Assembly (NCBI GenBank): GCA_000145985.1
Contig: CP002098.1
Location: 620,001-684,000, forward strand
Reading direction: 5' to 3'
Source of the DNA: Ignisphaera aggregans DSM 17230
GTDB lineage: Archaea > Thermoproteota > Thermoprotei_A > Sulfolobales > Ignisphaeraceae
Length of the DNA stretch: 64,000 bases
Shown: positions 1 to 9,700 of the stretch, piece after piece
Layout of the letters: each line of letters begins with the position of its first letter
Numbering within the stretch: the stretch's first letter is position 1
Translations under genes and position numbers: made by a program
Notes under the pieces: generated by a model
What the model saw: the letters and a program-made list of their open reading frames with translations, nothing else
What the model was told of the DNA's origin: nothing
The model's database searches: none

Positions 1-67
1 CTGCCTTACCTCCTAATATCTTTGGATCTACAACAATTCTATCCTCTTTTGCCAATATCTTCACCAT
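1..67 (-). CDS. DUF433-type antitoxin, N-terminal fragment
   Basis: Only the first 22 codons lie in the window; the gene runs off the left edge. The predicted peptide begins ATG GTG AAG and contains DRIVVDPKILGGK. This closely resembles the N-terminus of DUF433 proteins, small DNA-binding antitoxin-like proteins often paired with PIN toxins, where the family pattern is (D)PxIxxGKPxIxGTRI. The start could be the ATG at 67 or the GTG at 64; no clear ribosome binding site separates them. The partner gene, if any, would lie to the left of the window. Family assignment rests on a short segment, so it is moderate. Confidence 0.55.
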   Translation of the reverse strand, partial: MVKILAKEDRIVVDPKILGGKA

Positions 68-347
68 ATATAGCTTTATGTAAAGAACTTATATATTTTC
101 CTCTACACCATATCTATTAGCTATCTCATGATTTAGATGCTCTTAATACATCTGTGATGTGCTGAAAAAGATTTGAAAAGGGGTCTAAGATCCATAGCAA
201 TTCTATATAAAATTCTATATAACTATATATAGTTTTAATCTTGTTAAGCATTTCTATAAGTCTTCTTCTACCTCTTCATATGTTGTTAAAAAGGTTTTTA
301 ATGTCTATAGCTGTTACCCTTAAACTAAGATAGACTAGGTGTTTATT

Positions 348-721
348 ATGGGATCCATTGTTGGTGGTGTTAGGATTCGTGGATCTAGGGGTGAGGCTAC
401 TGTTAAAGCTCTTGTGATACAGGTTTCTATGGAGATTTAATTACATTGCCAAGATATGTTGAGGGTATAGGTATAGAGTTTAAATATGAGAGAATTAGGA
501 GGTTGCCCAATGGAAGAATTATCAAGGTTAGATTTGGTGGTGGGGAAATAGTATTGGAGGATACTGTTACATATGGAGATATAGAGGTATGGGAAGAATT
601 GAAACTACCAGAAGGTGTAGAGGCGCTACTAGGTGTAACAGCACTTGAGAAACTTGGATATAGGGTTAACCCAAGAACAGGAAAGCTTGAGAAAGTAGAA
701 TTCTACTTATTAACTATCTAA
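348..721 (+). pseudogene. Retroviral-type aspartyl protease-like gene, frameshifted
   Basis: The frame opens at ATG 348 (MGSIVGGVRIRGS) and runs to a stop 31 codons later, while the rest of the protein is open from about 424 to 721 in another frame. If one G is restored near 416/417 the reading becomes ALVDTGFYGDLITLPRYVE. That contains the catalytic DTG motif expected in archaeal aspartyl protease-like proteins (A-L-V-D-T-G then IP). The downstream part ends LLGVTALEKLGYRVNP, the usual flap and C-terminal pattern (LLGxxxLExLGxxV). A single-base deletion therefore separates the active-site aspartate from the rest of the fold. It is either a recent pseudogene, a sequencing error or, less likely, programmed frameshifting. 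A related relic lies at 5137-5392. Confidence 0.7.
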
Positions 722-901
722 GGTATACCACAGCAAAATAGCTCTTTTAATTCTATTAATTCTATACGTCATATTCCTTCTGATGACTATTTTCTCAACA
801 TTCTGTATCTCTTCTATAGTATTTTAATAAGTAGAAAATTGATTTGGATGGTGCTAAAGTTTTTAAGAGGTGAAATGTTTAGAGATTCAATAGTCTGAGG
901 A

Positions 902-1516
902 TTGATTGGGATTAGGGTTATGGCTAGTGGAATAGCTTCATGGTTCTATGAAACCTATGTTCCAGCTCAGTTTATTCTTGATGATGGTCTTTCTGAGTTT
1001 ATATCTGCATCTATTGTTGAGGAGAAGATGGTTCGAGAACCCCTCTTTCTGCTCTATGTATCTCCACATAGTATTGAAGCTATAGCTACCTCTCTAAGGA
1101 ATCAAGGATTTGTTGAGACTCATAGAGTTAGGGGAGAGGTTTATAGCTTTGTTAAGAGACTTGAAGATCCATGGGAACTATATATAAGGATTTTTAGCAA
1201 TGGATTTATCGAATCTGAGGTGAGAGTTGGAGATATTTTTGCGGAGAAGCTTGGGAGTATAAATCTCTTTGTAGTCTATGAACCATATAACTTCTATAGC
1301 CAGATATATAATAAGCTCCATATACTCTATAAACCTCGTAGAAAATGGGTTATCAAAGTCTTAAACAATTTCCGTATCCAGATGAGACCACCAAAGCTTT
1401 TAGCTCCTTGGAAAACCATTACCATTTCCTATGAAGCTCTATCTGTTACAGAACCACTTATCTATTTGTTGAGCAGGCTTGAGAGGGATGATGTAGGAGT
1501 TGCAATACCGATCTAA
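902..1516 (+). CDS. Hypothetical protein upstream of PaREP1
   Basis: An open frame of 204 codons from a TTG at 902, with an in-frame ATG at 920 that would give MASGIASWFYETYVPAQ. No family was recognised. The protein is mixed alpha/beta in look, with no membrane segment and no obvious catalytic motif. Its 3' end overlaps the next gene, a PaREP1-like protein, by 17 nt, so the two are probably co-translated. HEPN-like proteins such as PaREP1 are often paired with a second small protein (for example a nucleotidyltransferase), but I do not see the GSxxxGxxxxxSDxD signature of a minimal nucleotidyltransferase here. Function unknown. Confidence 0.6.
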   Translation: MIGIRVMASGIASWFYETYVPAQFILDDGLSEFISASIVEEKMVREPLFLLYVSPHSIEAIATSLRNQGFVETHRVRGEVYSFVKRLEDPWELYIRIFSNGFIESEVRVGDIFAEKLGSINLFVVYEPYNFYSQIYNKLHILYKPRRKWVIKVLNNFRIQMRPPKLLAPWKTITISYEALSVTEPLIYLLSRLERDDVGVAIPI

Positions 1517-1895
1517 ATTACATGAAGTGATAGATTTATGTAGAAAGTATATTGATGAAGCTATAGACCTTCTACAGAAGGGAGATTCTATTCAAGCTAG
1601 TGAGAAGCTATATAAAGTAGTAGAAGAAGCTTTAAAGATATTAGCAGAGATACATGGGCTTGAAGCATATAGGAAATCAGCTGAGATAGGTAGATGGAGT
1701 GTATCACGCCTAGAGGAAGCAGCTAAACAGTTAGCAACGATATATGGTGATAGTATCTATGACTCTTGGAAAATAGCTTATGAGAGACTACATATAGAGG
1801 GATTCCATGAGAAAAAGCTAACACCTGAAGATATACGTGAAGAAATAGATAAGGTGATATACCTAGTATCGCTACTTGAGATTCTTACAAGATAA
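1500..1895 (+). CDS. PaREP1 family (HEPN-like) protein
   Basis: 131 aa and all helical. It carries the pattern of the crenarchaeal PaREP1 family: DEAIDLLQKGDSIQASEKLY, then VVEEALKILAE, a weakly conserved helix, and ERLHIEGFHEKKL near the C-terminus. PaREP1 proteins are multicopy in Crenarchaeota and belong to the wider HEPN set of four-helix proteins; a role as toxin or nucleic-acid-associated factor is suspected for the group but not shown by this sequence. The start is TTG 1500 and lies inside the end of the upstream gene, which supports translational coupling. A second, more divergent member of this kind is at 36857-37252. Confidence 0.8.
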   Translation: MQYRSKLHEVIDLCRKYIDEAIDLLQKGDSIQASEKLYKVVEEALKILAEIHGLEAYRKSAEIGRWSVSRLEEAAKQLATIYGDSIYDSWKIAYERLHIEGFHEKKLTPEDIREEIDKVIYLVSLLEILTR

Positions 1896-2164
1896 TGGCA
1901 TGTTGTGCTACAAGTGTTATACACTACCTTTGGTAAATCGTTAAATTGGCGATAAAATTATGGGTAGAGAGCTTCTAAATCTTGAGATCGTTGAGGGGGA
2001 ATATAGTTGGAGGAATCCTCGAGGAATAGGCTACGAGAATCAAGGAGAGATTAAAGAAATTCTCAATGGTATCCAACTCTGTGAATTTATAGCTATAGCT
2101 ATTAATTTGATATACACAATAAATTTTTATTTTGTTTCTATGTAGATTTTGGTGGGTGAGAAAT

Positions 2165-3040
2165 ATGGGTGTTCGTTCCATACTTTCAGCTATATTGCTA
2201 GTTATAGGGCTTGCAATGGTTGTAACAGGTGTTGTGGTTATGGTGTTAAATCCTATAAGGATTGAGGTTTATCATGAAATTAAGTGGTTTACATATTTTG
2301 AACCTATGCTGAGACCTCCGGGAGAGTATAGAGATGTTGAGCTTAGCTATACATTGTCAAAGGATATAAGTTTTGATAGTCCATATGTAGAACTTCGACT
2401 TTGGAAATATCGTTTCTCACCTGAAGCCCAATTCAATGTTAGTTCAACCCAGTGTATCTTTCTTAGTAGAGACATATTATTGGAGTTCCATGGAACTGCA
2501 CCTAATAGAAATGGAACTCTGTTTATAGAGCTAAATAGTTGTGAAGATTTGAGGTGGGGAGCTAATCTTCTACGCAAAATATTGTTTATAGAGTCTCTAG
2601 GTACTGAGGGCTCATCTAGAGGGCTACATGACGTTGTAGCTAAGGGTGTGATACGTTTAGAGAAGGGGGAGCTGCTAATAGATTTCGTAGATATTATTCC
2701 TGTTGAGAATATTTCAGATGAGTGTATTAGGGTCTATGTATACTCCCCCGATATATCTATGAGATCACAAACATTATCAGCAAGTATTGAAGAGAGATAT
2801 AGGTGTAACTATACTGTTAGTCAACCACATCTATATGTATATCCCCATTTCATCTTCACCCCTGTTCCAAGAGATATACACCTAGAAAGCAAAATGTTTA
2901 CAACTGGACTCTCTATAGCTGTTATAGGAACAATGCTTTCAATACTATCACTAGCACTACAAATATCACAACTCAGACAAAGTAAAACCATAGACATTGA
3001 ACAAACAGTTGAAGGTACGAGCCAAAACCAAAATATATAG
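2165..3040 (+). CDS. Two-TM surface protein, unknown
   Basis: The frame is open from 2132, but the ATG at 2165 (MGVRSILSAILLVIG) follows a GGTGAG box by five bases and is the better start. Residues about 5-30 form a hydrophobic helix. The middle about 220 residues are hydrophilic and cysteine-containing (at least six Cys). A second hydrophobic helix (SIAVIGTMLSILSLAL) lies about 30 residues before the end, followed by a polar tail. The layout suggests a large extracellular domain held by membrane helices at both ends. The paired cysteines may form disulfides, common in hyperthermophile surface proteins. I recognise no family. Confidence 0.7.
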   Translation: MGVRSILSAILLVIGLAMVVTGVVVMVLNPIRIEVYHEIKWFTYFEPMLRPPGEYRDVELSYTLSKDISFDSPYVELRLWKYRFSPEAQFNVSSTQCIFLSRDILLEFHGTAPNRNGTLFIELNSCEDLRWGANLLRKILFIESLGTEGSSRGLHDVVAKGVIRLEKGELLIDFVDIIPVENISDECIRVYVYSPDISMRSQTLSASIEERYRCNYTVSQPHLYVYPHFIFTPVPRDIHLESKMFTTGLSIAVIGTMLSILSLALQISQLRQSKTIDIEQTVEGTSQNQNI

Positions 3041-3215
3041 ATTATATCGAACCCCTAACCTTAGCACCTTCTATAAACTCTTCATAACACACTAATAGCC
3101 TTTTCTCTCTATGCCTAGAGCAATGTAGTTATAAAAAACTGTCCACAGAATACAGAGGAATCTCAATAAGATATTTAGTTAGTCAACGAATATACAAAGG
3201 AAATGAACACTCCGG

Positions 3216-4013
3216 TTATTCTATAGACTCTGGCTCTATGTATTTTGGTTTCCTATGCTGTGAAGATTCTATATATTTGAGTTGTGGATCTGGTACGGTT
3301 TCGATGTATTCTGGTGTCGATGCCCATGCAACAATCTCTATTATGTTTGCGATAAACATTATTATTATACCTATGAGTATTATCGATAGTATACCACCTA
3401 TGAAGTATAGAAGACCTGCTACACTAAATATCTCTACCTTTACATACATCTTTACAAGGTCGTAAGATTTCTTTAGATACCATGTACCGACAACAGTTGG
3501 TATAAATATTGATATCCAGAACAAAACGATAATAACTATCAATGTATATAGATCTGTACCAATATGGGGTGATGTAGATGTGCTTAGCCACCTAGCTATA
3601 CCTGCAAGAGTTAGGTAAACAGCATACATCTGTAGTACTGGTCGCAATATTATTGTGCCTATTGTGGCTATTGCTAATGAGACTATAGAGAGTATGAAGT
3701 ATATGAGATAGCTATTCTTGATCTTAGCATCATTTACTGCTTCAGATATCTTGGATATACCTAGATACACAAGAATTATACCTACAATACCTACAAACGC
3801 TAGTAGTATTCCAATCAATTCGGAGATTAAGCTAGCTACAAAGGTTATGACCCATATAACGAAGGATACTATAGCACCTGCAAGACCAAGGGTCTTGGCA
3901 TCCCCAATATAAATCCTATTCCCTATGCCAACAACTCCAGAGCTACTAACCTGGGATACAGAGGCAAATCCTGTACGAGACATATCTATAGCTACCTCTA
4001 TCTTTGTATCCAT
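3216..4013 (-). CDS. DUF996-like integral membrane protein
   Basis: 265 aa. After a polar N-terminus of about 40 residues there are about five or six membrane helices. A stretch reading ILVYLGISKISEAVNDAKI, then NSYLIYFILSIVSLAIATIG, matches the layout of archaeal DUF996 membrane proteins, whose role is unknown. The C-terminal about 35 residues are polar with repeated KYIE motifs (LKYIESS, PKYIEPES). The gene stands alone, convergent with the 2165-3040 gene and upstream of no obvious partner. Family call is by pattern memory; function cannot be inferred. Confidence 0.65.
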   Translation of the reverse strand: MDTKIEVAIDMSRTGFASVSQVSSSGVVGIGNRIYIGDAKTLGLAGAIVSFVIWVITFVASLISELIGILLAFVGIVGIILVYLGISKISEAVNDAKIKNSYLIYFILSIVSLAIATIGTIILRPVLQMYAVYLTLAGIARWLSTSTSPHIGTDLYTLIVIIVLFWISIFIPTVVGTWYLKKSYDLVKMYVKVEIFSVAGLLYFIGGILSIILIGIIIMFIANIIEIVAWASTPEYIETVPDPQLKYIESSQHRKPKYIEPESIE

Positions 4014-4158
4014 AGCAAAACACAGAATTTAAATTTTCTCAAAATTGTGTGGAATCTATGTAAAAACAATGAAGTAGATATCTGACTATCTACTGCAATA
4101 TGAGCTTCTAAGAAGATGATGCATAGAATGGTCTCTATTGAGAAACAGATAAGACTTT

Positions 4159-4854
4159 CTAATATTCTCTTCCAACTACCAGTACTATCCCTAGCTCCTC
4201 AGCTCTTCTCCTAAGGTATGCAACAATTTCTTCTGGTGCATTTTCAACTGCTAGAACTTTCATGAATATCTTTCTCTTATAGAATTTCTCTGCTGCTTCT
4301 GTAGCTTCGAGTAGCTTTGCTATCTTTTTCTCAGCATCATCGATACTCTTTATAGATACTGTTGCTTCTCCAACTACGAGGGGATCTCTACAGAGAACAT
4401 CTATCTCTTTCTCACCATCTATAGGGAGAGTTACATTTACAATAGTCTTACATCTATAGCCTTTTTCAGCGAGATATAGCTCGATCCAGTGAGCTGTATA
4501 ATACTCATAGGCACCACCAAGCGATTCCCTAATCTCTATAAGAGCTCTCTCAACCCATCTATTAAACTTCAACTGCTCTTCAACAAACCTAAACATCTTC
4601 TCCCACCTTGCATCATTTTCCCTCCATCTCCTATCATTCTCTTCCCACTTCTTCATCTGTTCATCCATAAACCTCTTCAATTCCTCATTAAAACTCTGTT
4701 GATATCTAACAAACTCTCTAACATACTCAGCTAACGCCTTAATTGCTTCTGCAACCTCCCTAAGCTCCTCAGATCTAGATCTAGCCAAAGCCCTCTCAAC
4801 AGCTCTCTCAACAACCTCCTCAAGACTCCTCAAATCAACAGACATAACACTCAA
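4159..4854 (-). CDS. Coiled-coil protein with PD-(D/E)XK-like domain (DUF3782 type)
   Basis: 231 aa. Residues about 5-110 are a long charged coiled coil rich in E, R and W (KWEENDRRWRENDARWEKMF). The C-terminal half reads LGGAYEYYTAHWIELYL, then GEKEIDVLCRDPLVVGEATV and IVLVVG. The D(V)LC...GEATV stretch fits the beta-hairpin of a PD-(D/E)XK fold seen in the DUF3782/DUF8196 group of archaeal coiled-coil proteins, although a lysine after the E-x is missing, so catalysis is doubtful. Two relatives lie at 18884-19633 and 21321-22244. The biological role of this multicopy crenarchaeal family is not known to me. Confidence 0.7.
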   Translation of the reverse strand: MSVMSVDLRSLEEVVERAVERALARSRSEELREVAEAIKALAEYVREFVRYQQSFNEELKRFMDEQMKKWEENDRRWRENDARWEKMFRFVEEQLKFNRWVERALIEIRESLGGAYEYYTAHWIELYLAEKGYRCKTIVNVTLPIDGEKEIDVLCRDPLVVGEATVSIKSIDDAEKKIAKLLEATEAAEKFYKRKIFMKVLAVENAPEEIVAYLRRRAEELGIVLVVGREY

Positions 4855-5136
4855 CTCTAAGCTCTATAACTCTAGAGAGCTTATAAAGCACTCTTCATAT
4901 AAATCGATAAGCTTTTCCACACAATACAGATAACAGCTAAACCTCTGTAATTTCAATGCATTTTGCTCTATCTTACTCTTACCACTATCTATATTGATAA
5001 TGCTGTAGTTGGGATAGATATTGTTATCCATATCCAATAAAAGAACTGTATAGCTTTAGGGATATTGGCTTACTCTAACACCATCATATAAGAACTACGC
5101 AAAAACTATATGGATACTCTCGATAGATAAATTAGT

Positions 5137-5392
5137 TTAGATAGCTATTAAGCCAACCTTCCTAAGAGTTCCTGTCACTGGGTCTATAACAAAGCCTAGA
5201 GCTTCTAATGCTCTGATACCTATCAATACATTGAGAGGCATCTCATCAATAATCTCAATGATTACATAACCCTCAGAATCAAAGAGCTTCACCCTCCCAT
5301 AGGATACCTTTTCTTAGTAGTTATGTATATTATTATATGTCCTCTATCTTCATCATGCTCAAGAGATGCTATAGTTTTTCTACTGTCAACAT
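5137..5392 (-). pseudogene. Relic of a second aspartyl protease-like gene
   Basis: Read on the minus strand from ATG 5392, the peptide is MLTVEK, then TIASLEHDEDRGHIIIY in another frame, then RVKLFDSEGYVIIEIIDEM in a third, ending LIGIRALEALGFVIDPVTG. The last segment matches the C-terminus of the 348-721 gene (LLGVTALEKLGYRVNPRTG). Two single-base losses, one in an A-run near 5375 and one in a G-run near 5301, explain the frame changes. The piece lacks the N-terminal DTG region, so it is either the rest of a longer decayed gene or a short DTG-less relative. It is not expected to make a product. Confidence 0.6.
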
Positions 5393-5510
5393 CTTAATAC
5401 TATCATCATAAACCTCATATATAGCAAAACACTGCTCCAAAGTGTGGAGATATATAGAGACTTCTAGATTCTTCTAAAACAAATGAAATATCTGTATTAC
5501 ATTTTAAGCA

Positions 5511-5526
5511 TAAAAATTTAAATTTT
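5511..5526 (+). promoter_or_regulatory. AT-rich TATA-like promoter
   Basis: The stretch taaaaatttaaattttg lies about 27-40 bases before the GTG start of the Glucodextran_C gene. This spacing suits an archaeal TATA box that initiates at or next to the start codon, giving a leaderless mRNA; no strong Shine-Dalgarno box precedes the GTG. Confidence 0.4.
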
Positions 5527-5552
5527 GATAAAACTTGTATACTGCATAGGGT

Positions 5553-6650
5553 GTGAAATTGAGGAAGTATTTCGTATTCTATATATTATCAGTATTCTTG
5601 ATACTAGCGATATTCATTCAGATATCATATATGGCTGTAGCAAAGGCTGAACAACCAATTATATCGATTCCGGATCCTGCTGAGGATGATAAAGGACCTG
5701 GATATTATGGTTATCCAACAAATGCTGTATTCGGTAGTGGAGCCTTTGATATAATCAAGCTTGAAATTTATGTAACAGATACCTCTGTGGTTTTCAAGAC
5801 GTATTTTAGGAACTTAAGTGGTAATCCTTGGAATGGCCCTAATGGTTTCTCTCTCCAGTATGTCCAGATATATGTTAGAACAACTCAAAGGGGTTTGCCA
5901 GCTAGAGCTGATACTGCAGGCTTAGGTGTGTATCTTAGACCAGATTATAGTTGGCATTTTGCCCTTCTCATATCACCTGGCTGGGGCGATAGCCCACTTC
6001 CAGCTGGTGAAAAACCTGCGTTAGTATATGCTAATGGCACTATAGTTATGCAGAATGATGTGTTTAAGATATATGCTGATGCTACAAATAATGCTATTGT
6101 AGCAGAGGTTTCTAAGAGTCTTCTTTATGATGTAGATAATATAGCTAAGTGGTCAATTATAGTATTTGCAACGAGCTGGGCAGGTGAGAATCCAGATAGA
6201 ATTAGATCTCTAAGTGTTAACCAAGGGGAATGGGTTCTATGGGCAGCTACAGATCCAGCTTACTTAACTAGAATTGCGAAAGCAATAACATTCAATATAG
6301 CTCCTAAGGCCATGGATATGGCTATATATTCATCTGAGTATCCAAATGGAATTACGGCTGATGAGCAGTACAGAATTCTAGATAGCTACGATCCAGATAA
6401 AGGTATCCCTGCTATGGTTCCTGCACTACCCTCTGTAGCTTTGACTACCACAGTAACCCAAACCATATTCTCAACAATAGCAAAAACAGAGACTCAACTT
6501 ATGACTCAGACCCAGATACTAACCTATACGTCAACAATTACTACGACTCAGACCAGCACAATTTCTACTACGGACTATACCACTACAATCATATTAGGGA
6601 TTGCGCTCTTAGTTATTGGTATCGTAATTGGTTACTTCATTAGAAGATAG
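5553..6650 (+). CDS. Surface-anchored Glucodextran_C module protein
   Basis: 365 aa. A signal-like hydrophobic N-terminus (about residues 5-32) is followed by one Glucodextran_C domain (PF09985 type): DPAEDDKGPGYYGYP, then GGxFDI-like GAFDIIKLEIYV and NPWNGPNGFSLQYVQIYVRT. Next come a Thr/Ser-rich stalk of about 70 residues with many TTT and TQT runs, a single C-terminal helix (ILGIALLVIGIVIGYF) and a basic IRR end. The same module, stalk and anchor occur in the adjacent GH57 enzyme and the GH53 enzyme. No catalytic domain is present, so a role in holding polysaccharide or its products at the cell surface is likely. Start is GTG 5553. It precedes the GH57 gene by 50 nt on the same strand, probably as an operon. 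Confidence 0.85.
   Translation: MKLRKYFVFYILSVFLILAIFIQISYMAVAKAEQPIISIPDPAEDDKGPGYYGYPTNAVFGSGAFDIIKLEIYVTDTSVVFKTYFRNLSGNPWNGPNGFSLQYVQIYVRTTQRGLPARADTAGLGVYLRPDYSWHFALLISPGWGDSPLPAGEKPALVYANGTIVMQNDVFKIYADATNNAIVAEVSKSLLYDVDNIAKWSIIVFATSWAGENPDRIRSLSVNQGEWVLWAATDPAYLTRIAKAITFNIAPKAMDMAIYSSEYPNGITADEQYRILDSYDPDKGIPAMVPALPSVALTTTVTQTIFSTIAKTETQLMTQTQILTYTSTITTTQTSTISTTDYTTTIILGIALLVIGIVIGYFIRR
5820..5884 (+). repeat. 65-nt exact repeat, copy 1
   Basis: This stretch, encoding the GNPWNGPNGFSLQYVQIYVR region of the Glucodextran_C domain, is identical base for base to 9287-9351 in the GH57 gene, while the flanks differ. Silent positions are also identical, which suggests recent gene conversion or strong constraint. 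Confidence 0.9.
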
Positions 6651-6700
6651 CATTAGGTGGTAACAAGTTAATTTTGAATTAAATTTTTTAGGTTGATACT

Positions 6701-9700
6701 ATGTTTAATAATGGTAAAACAATTTTAGTAGTAATTATGATATCGCTTTTAATACTATCAATTCCAATTTTTACTTTAATTACCTTAAGTAGTATAGAGG
6801 GACAAGAACCTATATACCTAGCATTTATATGGCATTTTCATCAGCCATGGTATCTCGATGAATATAATTCAAGTTTCTTACTTCCATGGGTTAGAATGCA
6901 TAGTATTGGAAACTACTTTAAGATGGCATATATTCTCTCAAAGTATCCTAGTGTAAAAGTTGTTTTTACATTTCCTGGTTCTCTACTAAAGCAGTTAGAG
7001 CTATATCTTTCTGGAATCAAAGATTATAGACTTATCATCTCTGAGAAGATTGCATATGGAGAGAGTCTATCTATCGATGAGAAAATTGATATGTTGAGAA
7101 TCCCTGGAGGTTTCTTTGACATAAACTGGAACAGAATTGTAGATATTGTTCCTAGATACAGAGAGTTGAGAGATAGAGTACAGATGGCTTTCAATATATA
7201 TATGAATCTACCAGAAGATAGTATGAAGAGAGCCGTTGTTTCAGAGTTTTCAGAACAAGATTTCATAGACTTGGCATCACTATTCAATCTATTTTGGATA
7301 GATCCTCAAATATTAAGAGAGCTATACCCCGATATCTATAATCTTAGGGTTAAGGCTCTCAGTAGTAACTCAATACATTTTACTAGAGATGATCTGGTAA
7401 GGATATTAAATGTTCATAGAGATATAATGTCTAGGATTATTGATATGTATAAACAGCTTGCTAGGAGTGGACAGATTGAGCTTATACCTGTCCCTTATAG
7501 TCATCCACTAGCTCCAATAATAACAGATTTTGGTTGGTTTGAAGATTTTGAGATCCATGTTGAGAAGAGTTTAGATTTATTTAAATATTATTTTAGCTAT
7601 GAACCAAAGGGTATTTGGCCAGCTGAGCAAGCTATAAACGATTATGCTGCTAAAATATTTGCTGAGAAGGGCTTTCTATGGACTGTTACAGATCAGAGTA
7701 TCCTGAGTAAGAGTGGTATAGATGGAAGTGATCCTAGAAATTATTGTTATCCATGGAAAGCAACCTATGGGGATAGTGCTATATATGTCTTTTTCCGAGA
7801 TACTGAGCTCAGTAATCTGATAAGCTTTACTTATAGTAATTGGGATCCAGTTCAAGCTGTTAATGATTTGTTAAATAAGGTAATATCTAGGGGTAGACAG
7901 GCTGGAGCTGGTTCTATAGTTGTTATAGCTCTTGATGGCGAGAATCCGTGGGAGAATTATGAAGAGTTTGGAGATGTATTCCTTAATACTCTGTATTCAA
8001 AGATTTCAGAGCTACAAAACCAAGGAATAATAAGGACTGTACTACCATCTGACTACATATCAACGCATTCAGAATATGCTAAGAAACTTCCTATAGGTAT
8101 GAGGATCTATTTAGATCTAGCTGGGAGAGATATATCAGATATACCGCAAAACTATTTCAGAGATGCTTATGGAGAACTACCGAGAAAGTCTGTAATGGCT
8201 CAGTTAGGCGAGGGTTCTTGGGCTGGGGGTGAACTTGCGATATGGATTGGACAGAGACAAGAAAATGCTGCATGGATGTTATTGGCTAAGGCTAGAGAGG
8301 ATCTTCTAAAAACTCTCAATGCTACAACAATTAGAGAAGTCAGTATAATTAACCCATTAGCTGTTGAATATCTTCTTAGAGCTGAGGCTAGTGACTGGTT
8401 CTGGTGGTATGGAGGTGATGGAGGTGGAACATTTCCAGCCAATCCTTTGTTCAAGGGATATCTAAGAAGTATGTATAGGGCTCTAGGCGTTAATCCACCA
8501 CAATATCTATTAGGAGATTTCAATCCTGATGCAACTCCTAGCTGGACATTGAATATTGAGTCACCTAAGTCTATTGAAACTCCTCCGAAGATAGATGGTA
8601 ATATCAATATTATTGAGTGGAGAAATTCTCTTAATATTTCAGTAGGATATCCTGTTCCCTATGTCTTAGTTGGTATGGATTCTGATAATATCTATATAGC
8701 AACAATGTTTAATACATCTGAGATAAATCAAATAGGAATTGCCATATACTTTACAAATATGTACAGAAGTGTAAGTCCATATAATCCGGGGTACAATGCT
8801 CTGCCAAGATGTGGAAATACACCACTTGGTATGGGGCTCTTCTATGAAATCTATATAGATATTGCAAAGTCAATCGCAATAGTTTCAGTAGCTGATGGTA
8901 GAGGAGGTTGGATAGAACTATTTAAAGTAAATCAAATTGTCGTCACTAATAATTCTATAGAGCTTGCAGTCCCTTGGAAATACTTATCATTATCACCTGG
9001 TGATGTGAGCTATAGTGTTGTGGCTGTCTGTCGAGGCATAGATCTTGTAGCCTCTTCTCAGAGGCTTGGTGGAACCCATTATCTAGTTATTCCAAGACCT
9101 ATTGCATCTACTACAGGAAAAGTTATTCTTGATATAAAGGATCCTATCGGAGATGATAACGGTACTGGAACATATGTATATCCAAAGAATGCAGTATTTA
9201 AGCCGGGGGTCTTTGATTTAACAGGGTTTAAAGTTATAGATCAAGGGGATAAACTTATTTTCTATGTCTATGTTAGGGATCTTGGCGGTAATCCTTGGAA
9301 TGGCCCTAATGGTTTCTCTCTCCAGTATGTCCAGATATATGTTAGAACAACACTAGGGGTAGCCGGTAAAACAAATACTTTTGGCCTAAATGCTAATCTT
9401 ACAGAGGATTCTGCATGGCATTTCGCTCTATTGCTGGCACCTGGCTGGGGCAGTGATCCAGTTCCTATTGGTGAAAGAGCGGCTCTAGTATATTTCAATG
9501 GAACTACAGTTGTACAAGATGGAATTCTATCTGTCTATACCGATGTAGCGAGCAATGCAATTATAGCTGAAGTAGCAAAGATGGTGCTACCAGATGTTGA
9601 AAATGCTGGTAAATGGATATATACAGTAGTTCTCACAAGCTATGATGGTTATGGTACTGATAGAATAAGATCATTTTCTATTGAAGCTACTGAGTGGGTT

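Noticed and set aside
1960-2145. 61-codon open frame before the two-TM protein
   Set aside because: No family and no good ribosome binding site. Its end overlaps the leader of the next gene, and the opposite strand is equally open.
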